Source of the DNA: Lindgomyces ingoldianus
Lineage: Eukaryota; Ascomycota; Dothideomycetes; Pleosporales; Lindgomycetaceae
Assembly (NCBI RefSeq): GCF_010093535.1
Contig: NW_022985167.1
Coordinates: 1,989,472-2,053,471, forward strand
Length of the DNA: 64,000 bases
Reading direction: 5' to 3'
The notes under the pieces are model-generated. The model saw only the letters and a program-made list of their open reading frames with translations, was not told the origin of the DNA and did no database searches. Each line of letters begins with the position of its first letter. Position 1 is the first letter of the stretch. Made by a program: the position numbers and the translations under genes. This document shows positions 1 to 12,200 of the stretch, piece by piece.

Positions 1-767
1 AAGAGAATTAGTCTACATTTCCTTTAAGTTTATATTAGAGCTTATGTAGAAAAAAAAGTAAGTCTTTTTATTTTTTATTAAATAGCAGAGGATTAAGAAG
101 TTAGTTAGATTTTATTACTAAGTTAAAAAAGTTATAAGTTATAAGTAGTGTTAAGTAGAAAAAAGTTAAGCTATCTTTAGACTTTTAGGTAAGCTTTAAG
201 GCTAGTAAGTTTTTAGTTTTTACTACTATAATAAAAGTTAAAGTAAAAATAGACTACTTAATAATATAAAGCTATTTTTTAAAGTCTTTTTAAAAAGCTT
301 TAAAGCTTATTATATAGCAGCTTTTTTATAAAGTAAGCGCTTTTTAAAAAGCTTTTTAGCTTACTTTAATAGCTTAAAGTTATGTAAGTACTAAGCTTAT
401 TAAATTAGATTTAAAGGCTATTCTTAGCTAAAGTTTTAACATAATGTAATGTTATAATTATACATAAGTAAGGTTATAGAGCTTTACAAAGGTCTAGTTT
501 AATTACTACATAAAGTATTATAGTAAGTATAAGACATTATATAAGAAATAAAAAAGTTTAAAAGAAAATTAGTAATTAAATACTTAGCTTAAAAGTCTAA
601 GCGCTTTAGGTATAAATTAAGCCTATTTTAAGTTTAGTTAGTGTTAAGGTAGTTTATGCTTAAGTTTATGTCTATGTTATGTTGTGTTTGTGTCAGACGT
701 GCACTAATAATACTCTAGTACGCGTCTAATACAGTTATGTCTAGGATCCGGGGAGGATACCGTGACA
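1..767 (-). mobile_element. Gypsy LTR retrotransposon, partial inverted copy (LTR plus start of internal region)
   Basis: The reverse complement of this stretch matches 2082-2850 base for base apart from transitions and small differences. The LTR occupies 450-767 (318 bp, beginning TGTCACGG when read on the minus strand) and the internal leader runs toward position 1 and out of the window. It is therefore a second member of the same family in opposite orientation, truncated by the window edge. No coding capacity is visible; it is AT-rich from RIP. The possible 5-bp target duplication outside the LTR would be 768-772, but its partner lies outside the window. Confidence 0.85.
450..767 (-). repeat. 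318-bp LTR of the inverted gypsy copy
   Basis: Same length and termini as the LTRs at 2082-2399 and 7426-7743, in reverse orientation. The outer boundary is the complement of TGTCAC at 767 and the inner boundary is at 450. Confidence 0.85.
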
Positions 768-1825
768 CTGCCTTAGAACTAGGTTATTATAGTCTCTAAG
801 AACAGCTAGACAATAAATAAGCTTAGGCTGCAGTAGTTAAAGCACTTTAATAAGCATATAAAGAGAAGGGTTATAAGCGCTTATTAGCTTTTTATTATTA
901 ATAGCTATAAAAGCTATAACTTGCTTAATTTCTAGTAGTACTATAAAAAGAACAAGATTATTACTATCTATATACTTTTATACTTATTGCACCTCTTACA
1001 GCCTCTTAATGTAGGTTGTTTTACCCCTTTAAAAAAAGTGTATAGGCGCTAAGCTAAAGATCTTATGCGTAACTAGATTACTTATATTATAAAACATAAG
1101 TTCCTACTATGCTTTATACACGCTTATAATGCAGTAATTACTTCTAGTAATATCTAAAAAGGGTTTTAAGGCGCTAGTTTAGTCTTATTTAACCTAGAAT
1201 AAGTTAAAATAGCCCTTAATGTCTAGTTATGTACTTTATTACTACTACTACCTATTAATAATAAGCTCTAGCAGTTGTAAACCTTAAGTAATACTCTTAA
1301 ATTTAGGTTATAATTAATACTTGTAAAGGTAAGAATTTAGAGGCATGTAGATAGCTTACTAACGTCTATAGTAGAGGCCTTTAAGAAGGTTTTAAAGGGG
1401 GCATTAATTATTGCGCATAAGCTAGTGTTAGTATAAAAGGAGATTACAGAGCTTTAAGCAGCAAATAAGGCTACCACACAACGTAGATTGCATAAAAGAA
1501 AGCAGATTTAGGCAGAAAAGACCTTAATAGTTAAGGATAGGGCTTGTCTAACTGCTCTAAAGGAGTTTAGAGCGCGTAGTGATAGGAAGAAGCTAAAGAC
1601 ACAGGTGCGCGCTAAAGAAGGTAAGCTAAGTTAAAGGCGATGCAGGCAGTGCAATTAGACTAGGCATAACTTGCGTACGTGTAAGAAAGTAGCAGAAGTA
1701 GACTCTAAATAATATCTTGTGTTGTATTACTCTATACAGGGCTAAAGTGGGCGGTTTTGCGCTAGAATAGGGTGGTTTTAGTGGGGGCTTGGCAAAAGTG
1801 GCCGGCCAACCCGTTAGGTACGTTA
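768..1825 (+). mobile_element. Pogo/Fot1-like DNA transposon remnant: 3' half of a DDE transposase gene and right terminus
   Basis: Plus-strand translation, full of RIP stops, follows the C-terminal half of fungal pogo/Fot1 (DDE_1) transposases. A region around 960-1130 matches the usual 'ITLCMPPHSSHLLQPLDVG.F.PLK' block in degenerate form. A coiled segment of the 'AAN.AT.R..HKR' type lies near 1460-1505. A C-terminal zinc knuckle (C-x2-C...H...C) is encoded near 1640-1690, ending in TCKKVAEVDS at about 1710. The sequence after it, with a gtggccggccaacccg stretch near 1797-1815, resembles the terminal inverted repeat of such elements. The 5' half is missing because the inverted gypsy copy lies there. 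It is certainly non-functional. The family call is from recognition of motifs, not a search. Confidence 0.65.
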
Positions 1826-2081
1826 TATTAATAACATAATTTTAAAAGCTAGAAAAACGTGTTTTTATTAACATGCTATATATAACATACTATAACAGTT
1901 CATAAATGAATGCATAAGCGGAGCTTGTTTTAAGTCACTTATTAAACTCTTTCTAGAGAAGAAGACTGCATTAGAAGAAGCCTATAGAAGAAGACTATAA
2001 GCAGAGCAGACAATAAAAGGTAGTCTACAGACTAAAACCTATAAACTATATTCCTATAAATTCCACGCAAAGACCTATATA
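1826..2081. other. AT-rich sequence between the pogo-like remnant and the gypsy element
   Basis: This is degraded, AT-rich sequence with no recognisable gene. The last five bases (2077-2081, ATATA) are the left target-site duplicate of the gypsy element, so this stretch and the sequence from 7749 were contiguous before that insertion. Confidence 0.5.
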
Positions 2082-2399
2082 TGTCACGGTATCCTCCCCA
2101 GATCCCAGACATAACTGTATTAGACGCGTACTAGAGTATTATTAGTGCACGTCTAATATAAACACAACACAACACAGACATAAACTTAAGCATAAACTGC
2201 CTTAACACTAACTAAACCTAAAATAGGCTTAATTTATACCTAAAGTGCTTAGACTTTTAAGCTAAGTATTTAATTACTAATTTTTTTTTAAACCTTTTTA
2301 TTTCTTACATAACATCTTATACTTACTATAATACTTTACATAGTAATTAAACTAGACTTCTATAAAGCTTTATAACCTTACTTATGCATAATTATAACA
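2082..2399 (+). repeat. 5' LTR of the gypsy element (318 bp)
   Basis: Starts TGTCACGG and ends ATAACA. It pairs with 7426-7743; differences between the two are almost all C/T or G/A. Confidence 0.88.
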
Positions 2400-5300
2400 T
2401 TATGTTATGTTAAAACTTTAGCTAAAAATAGCTTTTAAATTTAATTTAATAAGCTTAGTACTTATATAACTTTAAGCTATTAAAGTAAGCTAAAAAGCCT
2501 TTTAAAAAGTACTTACTTTATAAAAAAGCTACTATATTATAAGCTTTAAAGCTTTTTAAAAAAACTTTAAAAAATAGCTTTATGTTATTAAGTAGTTTAT
2601 TTCTGCCTTAACTTTTATTATAGTAGTAAAAACTAAAAACTTACTAGCCTTAAAGCTTACTTAGAAGTTTAAAGATAGCTTAACTTTTTTTTACTTAACA
2701 CTACTTATAACTTATAACTTTTTTAACTTAGTAATAAAATCTAACTAACTTCTTAATCTCTTACTATTTAATAAAAAATAAAAAGACCTACTTTTTTTTC
2801 TATATAAGCTTTAATATAAACTTAAAGAAAATATAAACTAATTTCTTTTTAAACACTCTTAGTTACTATACACCTACTTTTAACTTAACTATAATATAAT
2901 AGCCTTAATTAACTTACTAATAAATAAAAATATTATTAACTTAAATTAATTTATAGTATTTTTATAAGTAACTTATAAAGACCTAAATAAAAAGTTAATA
3001 GCTCTAAGTTACTTAAACACTTTATAATAAAAAAAAAAAAGCTTTACTTTACACTTTACTAAGTTCTACTAACTTACATCTAATATAAGCCTAAATAAGA
3101 TAAGTCTAATTATAGCTTTATATAACTCCCTCTTAACTAAACTATAACGCGCTATAGTAGAAGAACCCCTTCTAAACAACTTTAACACGTATGTAAACCT
3201 AATTACTACCTATAATAATAATATAAAGTTTTTTTTTATATAAGCTCTAATACACCTCTAAACTAACATAGTTATAAATAAAGACCTTAATATAATAAAA
3301 ATTAATTTAAATTATGCTTTAGTTAGTTCTAAAAAGTGTAAAAATTATAAAAAAAAAAGTTAATACTTTAAGTGTAGTAAGTATAGTTATATTTTTTAAA
3401 ACTACTTTATTTCTTTTTTTTAAGTCTGTGTAAGTAGCACTACTAGTATTTATTAAAAATTTTTACTATTTTAATCTTATTTTTATAAGGGCTTTAACTT
3501 ATATTTAAGCCTTAATCTCTCTTGCTACTCTTAATATAGCTGCAGCTATAGCAGTAGAAGCTTATAAAAAGGCTTGTCTTAGGGCTAAGTTGCCCTCTAG
3601 AACTAATTTAACACTAGATTTTTACTAACTTATAAGCTAAGTTCTCTACTAATAACTAAAAGTACTAAGTTAATATTTTTATATATTTATAATAAAAAAC
3701 TATATTAGCTTTAATATAAGCTTTTATTAACTTAAAAGTAAATAGCATAAGTTATATTAATAAAAAACTAGCATATAAACTAAATCTTTAATTAACACTA
3801 CTTACCTAAATAATTTACCTAACTAGATTTAATAAAAAATAACTTAAAAAAAGTTTTATTTTTTATACTATAACTATTATAATTACCTACTAACACTATA
3901 AGAAGTAGATTAAGCTTTATATAATAAACATAAGACATTATAACCTAATTCTAGAATAACTATAGCTGTATTAGCATAAAGTTGCCTTTAATTACTAAAA
4001 GTAAGTTTTAAACTTTAACTTTTCTTAATGCTAAAACATATGCTTATGCTTACACCTAAACAACACCTAAGTAGCACTTAATATAGAAGGTCTCTAGACT
4101 TACTTTTTAATAACTTAAAAAAAAACTACTTAAGTAAGGCTAATAAGCTAGGCCTTTTACTAAAATAGGCTATGTAAAATAATTTAATAACTACTTAAAC
4201 TTAAAAAAAAAAAGCTTTTAAAAAATCTTTACTTACTTAATATAAACATAAACTAGAACTTAAGTAGTAGATAGACATTTACTACATAAGACCTACCTTA
4301 TTTATAACCCTAGCTTAATAACTAGATTATAAAATCTATATAGTTATAATTTCTAATATAGACTAAGCTTTAGCTTTCTAAAAACACACTAACTTAAGAA
4401 TAATAGTCTTTTAAAACTACTATAACTTATTACATATTTTTTTTAAGATAAGTTTAATAAGCTTTTAATATAACATCTATATAATTACTAGATAACTTTT
4501 AAGCTTAGTAAACAACCTAGTTATAAGCTACTATATAGAATATTACTAAATAAATTAAAAGTGCTCTAAAAATACTTTAATAAAAACCTAAAAAAGAGTT
4601 TATTTAAGCTAGCTTCTTACTAGTAGTGTTACTTATACTATTTATAAAAAAACTTAAAAGTAGGCTTTAATTTTATGTTAACTACTAAAGACTAAACACT
4701 ATTACTATTAAAAACTAATACTTAATTTCTTTTTTATAAGAAACCTTAAGCTAACTAAGTAAAGTAAAGTATTTTATAAAGTTAAATATTATTACTACCT
4801 TTAATAAGCTAAAAATAGTAAAGGGTAATAAGTAGCTAATAGTGTTTTAGACCTAATATAAACTATTTAAGTACTTAGTAATGCCCTTTAGCTTAGCTAA
4901 CACGCCTAGTACTTTTTAACATTTTATAAACAACTTGCTCTAACCCTACCTAAACATGTTCTGTACTATGTATATTAATAACATTCTAATCTATAGCAAT
5001 AGCCTTTTAGAGTATAAATAGCATGTACGCCTAGTGCTAAAGGCTATAGAAGAAGCAGGTCTGTAACTTAACATAGACAAATGCAAGTTCTACTAATTAA
5101 AGGTTATGTATTTAGAATATGTAATCTTTATAGATAGCATCTAAATAAACCTTATTAAAGTTTAGACTATGCTAGATTAGTAATACCTAAAAAACATAAA
5201 AGATATTTAAGCTTTTATAAAATTTACTAACTTTTACTAATAATTTATTAATAACTTTTTACAGTAAGTAAGCCTTATAATTACACTTACTAAAAAAAAA

Positions 5301-7425
5301 ATTTAATTTAACTTTAACTTAAATTACTAATAGTTCTTTAACTAGCTAAAGAAAGCCTTTACTAAAGCTCTAATACTCTACTACTTTAACTTTAAACTAC
5401 TAATACTTATAAAAGCTAATGCCTTAGACTACATAGTAGCAGGAGTTCTCTTCTAGACTAAGCTAAATAGGACTATTAGGCCTATTATATATTTCTTAAA
5501 AAGAATAAGTTCTGCAGAAAGTAATTATAAGATCTATAATAAGAAATTACTTACTATAGTACACTACTTTAAATAATAGCAACCTAAACTAGAAAGTGCA
5601 GCGCATCTAATATAAGTTCTATTTAACTATAAGAACTTATAGTACTTTGCAACTATAAAATAACTTAGCTACTAATAAGCTTATTAGTCTAAATACTTAT
5701 TTTATTTTAATTTTAAGATTACTTATTATTCTAGTTAAAATAAAAAGAAACTAGATGCCTTTATAAAGTAATCCTAAGATGTCCCTGCTTAAAAAAAAGT
5801 GTAAAAGGCTTAACACTAAACTTTACTTTAACCTAAGCTATTTTTAGACCTTAACTTAAATAAAATAAATTAGATAATTAATTAAATTATTACTAATAAG
5901 TATCTAAATAATAAATTTATTTAAGAAACTTTAGACCTACTTTAAAACAGCGCTAGTTAGTTAAAGAAAGTAACACTAGCTAACTATAAAAACTAAAATA
6001 GTAAGCTATATTACTATAACTAACTTATAATCTTTAATTCTAATAAACTAAAAATTAAACTACTTTAAATTATATATAACTTACCTGTTAGAGGACACCT
6101 AGGCAGAGAAAAGACTCTTAACCTACTATAGAGAGAGTACTACTAGCCCCGCATGTTCTATACTGTACACTAATATGTATTATGTTGCTATACTTACTAT
6201 AAAGTAAAAGCCTTTTAAAAAAGGTATAATAGCCTACTTAAACTACTTCTAATCTCTAAATAAGCTTAAAAAGATATATTAATTAATTTTATTATAAACC
6301 TACTTCTATCTAAAAAGTATATAAATATTATAGTAGTTATTAATTACTTAACTAAGTATTAACACCTAATACTATGTTCCTCTATAACTGCCCCTAATAT
6401 AGCCTAGTTATTCTACTAATATGTATAAGTTTACTATAGCCTGCCTAACATAATTATATTAGACAAAGGTACGCAGTTTATCTTAGCCTTCTAGAATAAA
6501 CTCTGTAAACAGCTCTAAATTATCCCCTATCTATCTACAGCTTTTTACCTAGAGACTAATAGCTAGACTAAGAACGCAAACACTGTAATAAAATAAGTCC
6601 TATAAGTGTACACAAACTACTAGTAGAACAACTAAGTAAAATAGTTAGCTACAGCATAGTTTAAAGCTAATAACATAACATCTAAATTAACATAAGTATC
6701 TCTATTTTTAGCAAACTATAGATACTACCTTTAAATAAGATTTAAACTACTTTTAAATACTTTTTAACTAACTTATTAATTTATATAAGTAATAGATGTA
6801 AATAGACTTATTAATAAAATCTAAAACATATTTAAATATGTTTATAAAAAGCTTATATAAGCTTAAGCTTTTTAATAAGAGTATATAAACTAATCCTAAA
6901 CCTCTGCCCCTGTGTATGCAGCTAGTAAGAAGGTCTAGCTAAACACTAGAAATATCTAAATAAACTAATAATTAAAAAAACTTAATTAAAAAAACCTTAG
7001 CTTTTTTACAGTAGCTTATATAGTCTTATTATATGCTTACTAATTAATCCTACCTAACAGCATAAAAATACACCCTGTGTTCTACATATTGTTGCTGCGC
7101 TAAGCAGCCTCTAAATCTAACTATCTACCTAAATAGCTAAATCTACTACCTAAACCTATTATTATAAATAATAAACTAGAATACATTATAAAAGATGTTA
7201 AATAGATCTAGTTTAATAAAAAAAAATGTATCTATAAATACTTTATAAAATAGACTAGATATAACAAACTATTGTAAGAACCTGTAGAAGCCTTATAAGA
7301 GAACTCTGCAGTAACCTAATTCTACGCTTAATACCTATCTAAACTAAACCTGTACCCTAATAAAGACAACCTAATGCTAGAACTACTAATATAAAGGATT
7401 CCCTTCTTAATAAGAGGGGGGGTAC

Positions 7426-7743
7426 TGTCACAGTATCCTCTCTAGATCCTAGACATAACTATATTAGACGTGTACTAGAGTATTATTAGTGCACGTCTAA
7501 TATAAACATAACATAACATAGACATAAACTTAAGCATAAACTGCTTTAACACTAACTAAACTTAGAATAAGCTTAATTTATACCTAAAGTGTTTAGACTT
7601 TTAAGCTAAGTATTTAATTACTAATTTCCTCTTAAACCTTTTTATTCCTTACACAACGTCTTGTACCTACTATGATACCTTACGTAGTAATTAAACTAGA
7701 CCTCTGTGAAGCTCTATAACCTTACTTGTGCACAATTGTAACA
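7426..7743 (+). repeat. 3' LTR of the gypsy element (318 bp)
   Basis: Starts TGTCACAG after a polypurine tract and ends GTAACA, followed by the ATATA target duplicate at 7744-7748. Its right half retains more C and G than the 5' LTR, so the two LTRs were mutated independently by RIP. Confidence 0.88.
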
Positions 7744-7748
7744 ATATA

Positions 7749-9063
7749 CCTATAAATGCTATGCAAAAGAACACCTCTTAGTAGGTCTGTCTACGCAAGT
7801 ACTTATTAGCAAAGTTAAAGTACTAGCTAAAATCCTAAGTAATGCAAATAACAAGCTGCACATCTTAAGCCTAGATAGTAATGCGCTTGCTATAGATAGC
7901 AGCTAGCTAAGTGCTTATAAATTAATAAGTCTAATACTTTATCTAATACTAATACATTAGCACTTACATTTTATTAAAGTTATAATAAAGGACTTAGCAG
8001 TTATTTATAATGCACAAAGTGCCTACTTACTCTAGTAAAAAAGTTTATTATATTAACATATACACATGCTAGTAGTTGCTCTTTAGTAGTAGTTAACTTA
8101 AAAAGGTTTAGTAAAAGGCTAAAATTAAAGTTATTTATGTTTTTTTAAAAGTAAAATAAATTCTTTTTTATGTCTATATTTAAGTAAATTAGTAGCGCAC
8201 TTCTTATAAGTACTTTATTAATTTAATTCTATGTTAAACTACTTTTAATTACAGGTAGTGCATGTATCTAACTTAATATTAAGTAGACTCTTATAGAAGT
8301 TATTAATATAGCCCTTATTAACTTTTAGTATAGCTTAGTCTTTAAGAAATTTAACATTATTAAAATTTATAAGTATAAGCATAGATAGAAAATTATACGC
8401 ATAGCGCTTAGTGTCTAAGAAAATATCTATGTTAATGTCCTTATTTAAACTATTGCTAAGGTTATTTTTATTTATACCTACTCTCTATAACTAAGAGGGT
8501 GTAGACTAAAACCTTTTTTATGTTAATAGTAGCTTTTAAGTACATTACATACTTAAACTAATTAAAGTAAATAGCATAAGTAGTATATTAAAAAAGTTGC
8601 TTAATAAGCTAAAGATTTTATATTAAAAAGATTATTAAGGCGTCTATTATATAAAAATGTTGTAAAAAAAGGAGCTTAATAGGCTAAAGTTTATAAAAAG
8701 TAATACATATACTAGTTTTTTATTTATAGTATAAATGTTAACTTTACTTTTTAATTAGTAACACTTTTAATATAAAGTCTTCTACCTGCTATTTTTTTTA
8801 AACATGTTATTTGCCTAGTCTAATAGCGTAGAACAATAACAACATAGGGGTACTAGAGGAGACAATAGTAGGATATAGAGTTGTAGTCTGTTATTTGTAA
8901 CATATATAATATTAGTAAGAGCGCGCCTCTTAGCTAGCAGTAAAGGTATAGGGCTGCCCTAGGTAGGGCGCTTTCTTGCCTAGATTTATATATTATAGGG
9001 CGCACATTAAACCTTTTATTAAAGGAACGTCTTGTCTCTTTATAAATCTATAGGGTAATAATA
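7749..9063. other. RIP-degraded AT-rich sequence, element type not recognised
   Basis: About 1.3 kb of AT-rich sequence with dense stop codons in all frames. Some frames around 7770-8000 keep short amino-acid-like runs, which suggests a former coding region of a repeat, but I recognise no domain. The gypsy element inserted at its left side and the copia element at its right side. Confidence 0.4.
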
Positions 9064-9068
9064 ATTAT

Positions 9069-9286
9069 TGTCGCGTATACTGAGAGCCTTGGCTGGGGCT
9101 CAGAGCCTGGGACTGGGGCTCGGAGCCTGGGACTGGGGGCTCAGAGCCTGGGACGCAGCTCAGGATCTGGAGATATTATGTTCTAAAGCTTAGTGTATAT
9201 AAGGAGAGCCTTTAGCTCTCTTAGATAGCAGAGTCACTTCATCTAATCTTCTAAACAGCTACTGCCAGGCTATTTTATCTTCTATA
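9069..9286 (+). repeat. 5' LTR of the copia element (218 bp)
   Basis: Begins TGTCGCG. It differs from the 3' LTR only in its right half, where every change is C-to-T or G-to-A in the 5' copy. The left, GC-rich half with tandem 'GAGCCTGGGACTGGGGCTC' units is identical in both. Confidence 0.9.
9196..9202 (+). promoter_or_regulatory. TATA box in the copia 5' LTR
   Basis: The TATATAA sequence is preserved in both LTRs, at the same offset. It is a plausible core promoter for the retroelement transcript. Confidence 0.5.
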
Positions 9287-12200
9287 GTTATAGGCCTAGC
9301 GCTTTAAGAACCTAGGACAATTCTTCTTATATAACTATAGCGCTAGTAAAAGCTATTTAGAAGCTTTTTTTTTTATCTTTATTAATCTTTATTACCTTTA
9401 AAGCTTATGTTATAGCTAATTAAGATGCTCCTCTTCTAACAAGAGCATACTAGCTTAAGGACTATATAAGCTGGCCTCTCTAGTTTATCTAGCTCTAGTT
9501 CTATGCTCTTAGCAAAAACCTATAGAATATAATTAATCTAGATAGACAAGACGCTCTAAATCCTATAGACAGCGCTCTAGAGATGCCTACACTTAAAGTA
9601 ATTACTACTAAGAACCTCTTAGAGAAAGCTAACATATAGTACTAGACTAATATTACTAAGTACTAAGCTTAATTAAGCAACTAGGCTTCCTGCGCAACAC
9701 GTTTTTAGACAATCTAGAACTAGGTTAATGTAACTGTTGCACTAGAGCTTCTAGGACCTATAATAATATAGCTTATGTTAGAGAACTAATCTACCTTACA
9801 GGCACTTATACAAGCCTTAAAACAAGAGCTAGCACTAACAAACGTAAGCATAAAGAATTTTATATAAGTAGAGTACAGAGCTTACCTTACTAAGGTAAAG
9901 TATAGCACTATAACTCTAGAAGCTTAGTACTAGCAGTAGCACTTCCTGTACACTAAGGCAAAGACCTACAAGATTCTTAACGTGGAAGGCTAGCTAGCCG
10001 CACAAGACTTCCTAGACGCCCTAGCTCTAAAGCTTGCACTAGACTAGGCGCGCTCTATGCACTAGAGGGTTATAGAGGCTAGCGCACTTAGTAAGGAACC
10101 TCTAATAATTTAGAAAATTAGTAAGATCTTCTTAACAATGCTCTAAAAGCACTCTCTACGCGTAAGTAACTAAGGCATAAGTATATTTACAACACTTAGC
10201 AGATAATTAAATAATAATTTAGCCTAATCTATTTTAGCCTAATTAGGCCACCTGTGCCTATGCAGAGCTCTAGAGTAATCCCTTTATCTATAAAAAGCAG
10301 TAGACTGCAGAGACTTTATATTAGCAGTTACTAAAAAGCTAAAGAAGCTTAGTAAAACTACACATTAAAAGATTTTTAAAAAGCTTAAGTAGGCGCAGCA
10401 TAAGGAAGTAAAGGCTGTACTGCTTAAAAAAGGCTATATAATTCTAGACGCAGCCTCCCCTGCTTTAAAAGCTATTAAAGGATTAGATAAGCTAGCATTT
10501 TTAAAAAGCATTATTACTGCACTTATTAACCTAGCGCTTTTAGTAAAACTAGAGATGCACATAACTATAGATTTTAACACTTACCTACTCTCTATAAGCA
10601 TAATTCTAGATAATAAGAGTGCTACGCACTTAGTAAACAGTATAAAGCTGCTTGTACCTAGGTTATTTAAAAAAGCTTAAAGTTTACACACAGTAAAAGC
10701 TAGCACCTAGTTGTTTCTAATCTAGGGAACAAGAACTAGAAAGCTTAAAAAGGTGTTAAATAAAGCATAGAAAGAGCACATAGAAGATCTTATACTATAA
10801 GAAGTAGTTATAGTAAAAGGATTTTACATTAATATTATCTTAGAAGCTTATTTAAGAGAAAAAGGACTATAGTATTTAAAACTTAACTGTACACTGCGCA
10901 TAGGCACGCTAGAAAAAAATAAGGTACTTATAACACTCTACTAAGAACATAACTTTATGTTTATTAAATATAAAGCTGTCTCTTTCTACCTACTAGTGCA
11001 GAGTGTGCTCCTAGATTACTAACACTTATAGACTACATTCCTACACTTAGACTTAGAAGAGCTCTAGCATGCACGCGCAGGACACCTAGGCTCTAAAGCT
11101 CTGCAGGCTCTAGTTAAAAGCGCAAAGAACGTACAAATAATAGGTATAAAGCAAGTACACTGTAAGCACTGCGCAACAACACACGCTAAGCAGGTTATAT
11201 TAAGAAGACTAAAAAAGCAAGCTTCTTACCTATTCTAGAGAATTGTATAGAACATGTTTAATATGCTACTAGGGCGCAGCAGAGCTCTATAGATAATAAT
11301 TATTAAAAATAAATATAGCAGCAAAATTTTTTTATACTCTCTTTAAGCAAAAACACTCTTAGAAATCTAGAGAGTAATAAAAAACTTTAAAAGCATAGTG
11401 TCTAATTAATATAAGCTCTAGATTAGCAAAATACAGTAAGACAATAACACTACTACGCTCCCTTAGCATAAGAAGTTAAGGTATAAGCTTTAAGTAAAGG
11501 AATTTAGCATTAATATTAAAAGCTCTTTACTATATACTTATAAGCTAAATAAAGCTGCAGAAAAAGCTAGATAAAAGATAATTATAAAGTTTATTAAAAT
11601 AAGAAGCAGCGCAGGACTCCCTAAGAAGCTCTAGCTAGAAGTAGTAGACGCAGCGACATAGCTGTACAATATAAGCCTGTTGCACGCATATAACCTACGC
11701 TTACTAAATAAAGTCTTAAACACATAGTTTACTAACTACTTTAGATACTATAAGCTAGAGTAGGTAAGAAGTGCTATAGCTAATCTAAGACCTAATTAAA
11801 GCAGGATCTACGCATATAGCTGTTGCGCCTACCTACTTAATAGGAAGCAAGCAGCTAGGCGTTAGAAGCAAAGCTTTAAAGTAACTCTACAGGGCTACAT
11901 AGAATATCTTGTAGGCTATAGAGCCTTAAATATCTACAGAATATAGGTCTTATTACTTAACTAAGTAATTACTATAAAAAATATAGCTTTTAATAAAACA
12001 CACTTTTATAAGAATAAAAGTAACAAGCTAATCCTCTAAAAAAAAGCTTTTAAAATTATTAAAATTCTTAATAAGTAAAGTAAGATTTATAATGTAGAAG
12101 AAGCTTTTAAGCTTTTACCTTAAAAGTTAAATAAGTAGTAAAGTAATATACTAAATTAAAGGCCCTAAGAGCGTAAGCTTAGAAGTGTAGAAACTAAAAA

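Larger units (their letters stand above)
2082..7743 (+). mobile_element. Complete Ty3/gypsy LTR retrotransposon, chromodomain type, inactivated by RIP
   Basis: Two 318-bp LTRs (2082-2399 and 7426-7743) flank a 5.0-kb interior, and the 5-bp sequence ATATA is duplicated at 2077-2081 and 7744-7748, so the element is structurally complete. Domains in order on the plus strand, all interrupted by stops: a gag-type zinc knuckle near 3338-3390; reverse transcriptase with the catalytic YIDD motif degraded to YINNILIYS at 4971-4997; RNase H; integrase starting with a GHLGREKT-like block at about 6091 and continuing to about 6650; and a chromodomain-like segment at about 7170-7340 (wording of the 'YLVKWTGY...WEP' type in mutated form). 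A G-rich polypurine tract lies at 7415-7423 just before the 3' LTR. RT before integrase before a chromodomain places it with the fungal chromoviruses. Frequent TAA/TAG codons where CAA/CAG/TGG are expected are the mark of RIP. Confidence 0.9.
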
